Part shown: positions 62,174-64,000 of the stretch, in pieces | Numbering within the stretch: the first letter of the stretch is position 1 | Layout of the letters: each line of letters opens with the position of its first letter | The notes under the pieces: generated by a model | The model's input: only the letters and a program-made list of their open reading frames with translations | Database searches by the model: none | Told to the model about the DNA's origin: nothing | Program-made: the position numbers and the translations under genes | Source: Vitis vinifera | Lineage: Eukaryota > Streptophyta > Magnoliopsida > Vitales > Vitaceae | NCBI RefSeq assembly: GCF_030704535.1 | Contig: NC_081808.1 | Location: forward strand, 20,897,501-20,961,500 | Direction: 5' to 3' | DNA: 64,000 bases

Positions 62174-63340
62174 TGTTCAAAACCTAGCTGCTGTTATCAT
62201 AAACCCTAGCAGCCACCTCTATAAACTAAGTTCTAGTAGCCACAAACCCTACCTTAGCTGCTGGAAGCACTAAAAACCTAATCTTCATTGACTATTAATC
62301 AGTATTCGGAGCTGATCTTCTGGTGACCCATCCCCTTGTTGTGGCTGTTTCAGTCTTTGTGGTCACCTTTCTGATGTGTGTTCTCCATGTCGTAAGAGTG
62401 TCAGTGTGGTGTTCAAGGTGCATTGGTTTTTTCACTTGCCCTACCTATATATGGATAGGTAAAGGTACATTTCAGATTGAATTTTTTTTATTACTACAGC
62501 AGCACTGCTGCAACTAATGAAGACAATTAATTCCAACAACAACATGGGGATTCAAATTGTTGTGAGCTAGAACTGTGAAGGTTTAAATTGGACCAAAGGA
62601 AAACTTAAAGCATCTGACTGAAGATCCACCTCTAAAAGAGTCAAAAAGGATTTGAAGAATGGCAGCAAAATGACAACACAATTATGACCTGGTTGTGGAG
62701 TAGTATGGAGATAAATGTAAATTCTAATTACATTTTTGGATACTAAGAAGTAGATCTCCAATGCTGTCAAAGAGATGTATTCACAAGAGACACATATTTC
62801 TAGAACATATCAATTGTATGAAAAAAAACATTGCTGTCAACCAAAATGGTAGCCCACTCAATAGAGAGGAGTTGAACATCCATCAGGCACTTTAATGATA
62901 TCGAAGGGCAATGAAGATAAAGAGAGGAGTTTACAGTGGTCAAATTCCTTTCTGGGCTTGATTCAGAATATCATGAGCCAAAGAACAATATAGTCACCAG
63001 TGAAAAACTATCTTGTCTCAGCTATTTGTACTGTCATATGTAGCATGTTAATGTGTCTTCCTCTTAGACTGGTTCTAGTGGTGCATCAGCATCATTTTCT
63101 GTAGGTTGTGATAGAGGTGAGATTGATAAGGCCATGGTAGAGGTTCAGTGGGAGATAAAGGTAAAAAGAAAGCAGATAGACAGCAATTCCAATAATACCA
63201 ATGGTTCTGAAAATCAAATTGCAGCTTCTAAACTTGACAGCAGCACCAAAGATCCATCAATTAATCCAACCATCAGGCTAGCTCATGTGGTAGTGATGCT
63301 TTTCTTACCACTAGTAACTCTTCCCTCACCATAGATTATT
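62174..63340 (+). pseudogene. Decayed copia gag region
   Basis: After a leader, 62891-63040 in one frame reads FNDIEGQ, two stops, then REEFTVVKFLSGLDSEYHEP and SEKLSCLSYLY. This is the usual gag signature of plant copia elements (R-E-E, then F-L-x-G-L-D/N, then a LPSL-like segment). In-frame stops show it is dead. The frame at 63134-63334 is its Asn/Ser-rich continuation. No integrase or reverse transcriptase follows before the next element. Confidence 0.65.
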
Positions 63341-63413
63341 GATATATGAGCACCATTTCATGTAACTAGTAAGTTTTCCCTTTCTTGACAATTCCAAAAT
63401 CAACAAAAAGGTC

Positions 63414-63582
63414 TGTTGAATATAATGTATATATAGTGTACAGTCTTTCCTTTTTAATATAGGTTACATGTATGGTAGTTAGTTCTCCTAGGCTTATATA
63501 TATATATATATATTTCTCAATTGTAAGGAGTTAATCACATGAATGAGAATTAAGGTTTTTCTTCTTTCTCTCTCTCTCAACA
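63414..63582 (+). mobile_element. Ty1/copia 5' LTR, intact (169 bp)
   Basis: Starts TGTTGAATATAATG and ends TCTCTCTCAACA, so TGTTGA and TCAACA form perfect 6-bp inverted ends. It contains a TA run at 63497-63513 and a CT-rich end. The LTR is very short for a copia element. Confidence 0.85.
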
Positions 63583-63595
63583 TGGTATCAGAGCC
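63583..63595 (+). other. Initiator tRNA-Met primer-binding site
   Basis: TGGTATCAGAGCC lies immediately after the LTR and is the canonical plant copia minus-strand primer site. Confidence 0.9.
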
Positions 63596-64000
63596 AAGGA
63601 AGAAAACCTAATTCTTTCCTGTTTCCCGTGTCATCAACTCCGGGAAACCTTCCGGTGACCGTGTTTCTTTCCGGTCACCTTCCCCATCTCCCAATACTTT
63701 CCGGTCAGTCGGATCGTTGTTAGAAACCACTCACCGCCGGCGAAATTTTCCGGTGAAATTTTCCGGCGAACTTTCCGGCGACTTATTTTTCCGACACCGA
63801 CCATACCAGAAGGAGCGCCTGGAGGAGATCTCCAACTTTTGTGAAGGCACCGGCACCAAAAGAGCATCCACGCGCCGATCACGCGCCATTTTCCGTCCGG
63901 CGGCTGCATCTCACGCGCCGGTGCGTGAGGGCGCGTGAGCCATTTTCCGGCGACGCGCATCCTCCTCCAGCTTCGCCTGACGCCGACCAGCCTCCCTACC
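63596..64000 (+). mobile_element. Copia element leader, continues past the window
   Basis: A GC-rich leader with repeated ttccggtga / ttccggcga motifs (at least seven within 63640-63790). The gag start would lie beyond the window. Frames here on both strands are leader shadows. The element is antisense to the DUF726 gene. Confidence 0.6.

Overview
The window looks like nuclear DNA of a dicot plant. It is AT-rich, has intron-containing genes with GT-AG splice sites, long gene-poor stretches, short Ty1/copia LTRs with initiator-tRNA-Met primer sites, and a lignin-type cytochrome P450. Several repeat styles recall grapevine (Vitis), but that species call is inference. All gene identities come from reading the translations; no database search was run.

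Layout. Positions 1-11583 are dominated by a 1.8 kb direct duplication (1-1803 and 9741-11583) around a repeat-rich middle, with only weak candidate exons of an unidentified gene. A two-exon GATA transcription factor lies at 15273-16371 (+). A secreted, extremely glycine-rich protein lies at 20543-21280 (-). Positions 21334-39730 form an 18 kb AT-rich stretch without a convincing gene; its right half is built of nested local duplications. A two-exon ferulate/coniferaldehyde 5-hydroxylase (CYP84A type) lies at 39818-41528 (+).

Positions 43925-53935 hold two tandem copies of a seven-exon gene for a mitochondrial DUF1640/FMP32-like coiled-coil membrane protein, both on the minus strand. Between them sits a third, inverted, promoter-plus-exon-1 fragment. 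Copy 1 carries a 1.46 kb insertion upstream of its start codon. Copy 2 has lost one splice donor (GT to AT).

Positions 53950-54690 contain a candidate terminal-inverted-repeat element holding a tRNA-like Pol III promoter. The last twelve exons of a DUF726 (TMCO4-like) membrane alpha/beta-hydrolase lie at 56192-60624 (-); its 5' exons are not visible. Upstream of them, in what is probably a large intron, lie a decayed copia element (61958-63340) and the 5' end of a younger copia element (63414 to the window edge), both antisense to the gene.

The genes do not form a pathway. GATA regulation, a cell-wall-type glycine-rich protein and lignin biosynthesis are neighbours, not evident partners. The most unusual locus is the FMP32 cluster: tandem copies, an inverted promoter/exon fragment and a dead splice site together give a plausible source of natural antisense or hairpin RNA.
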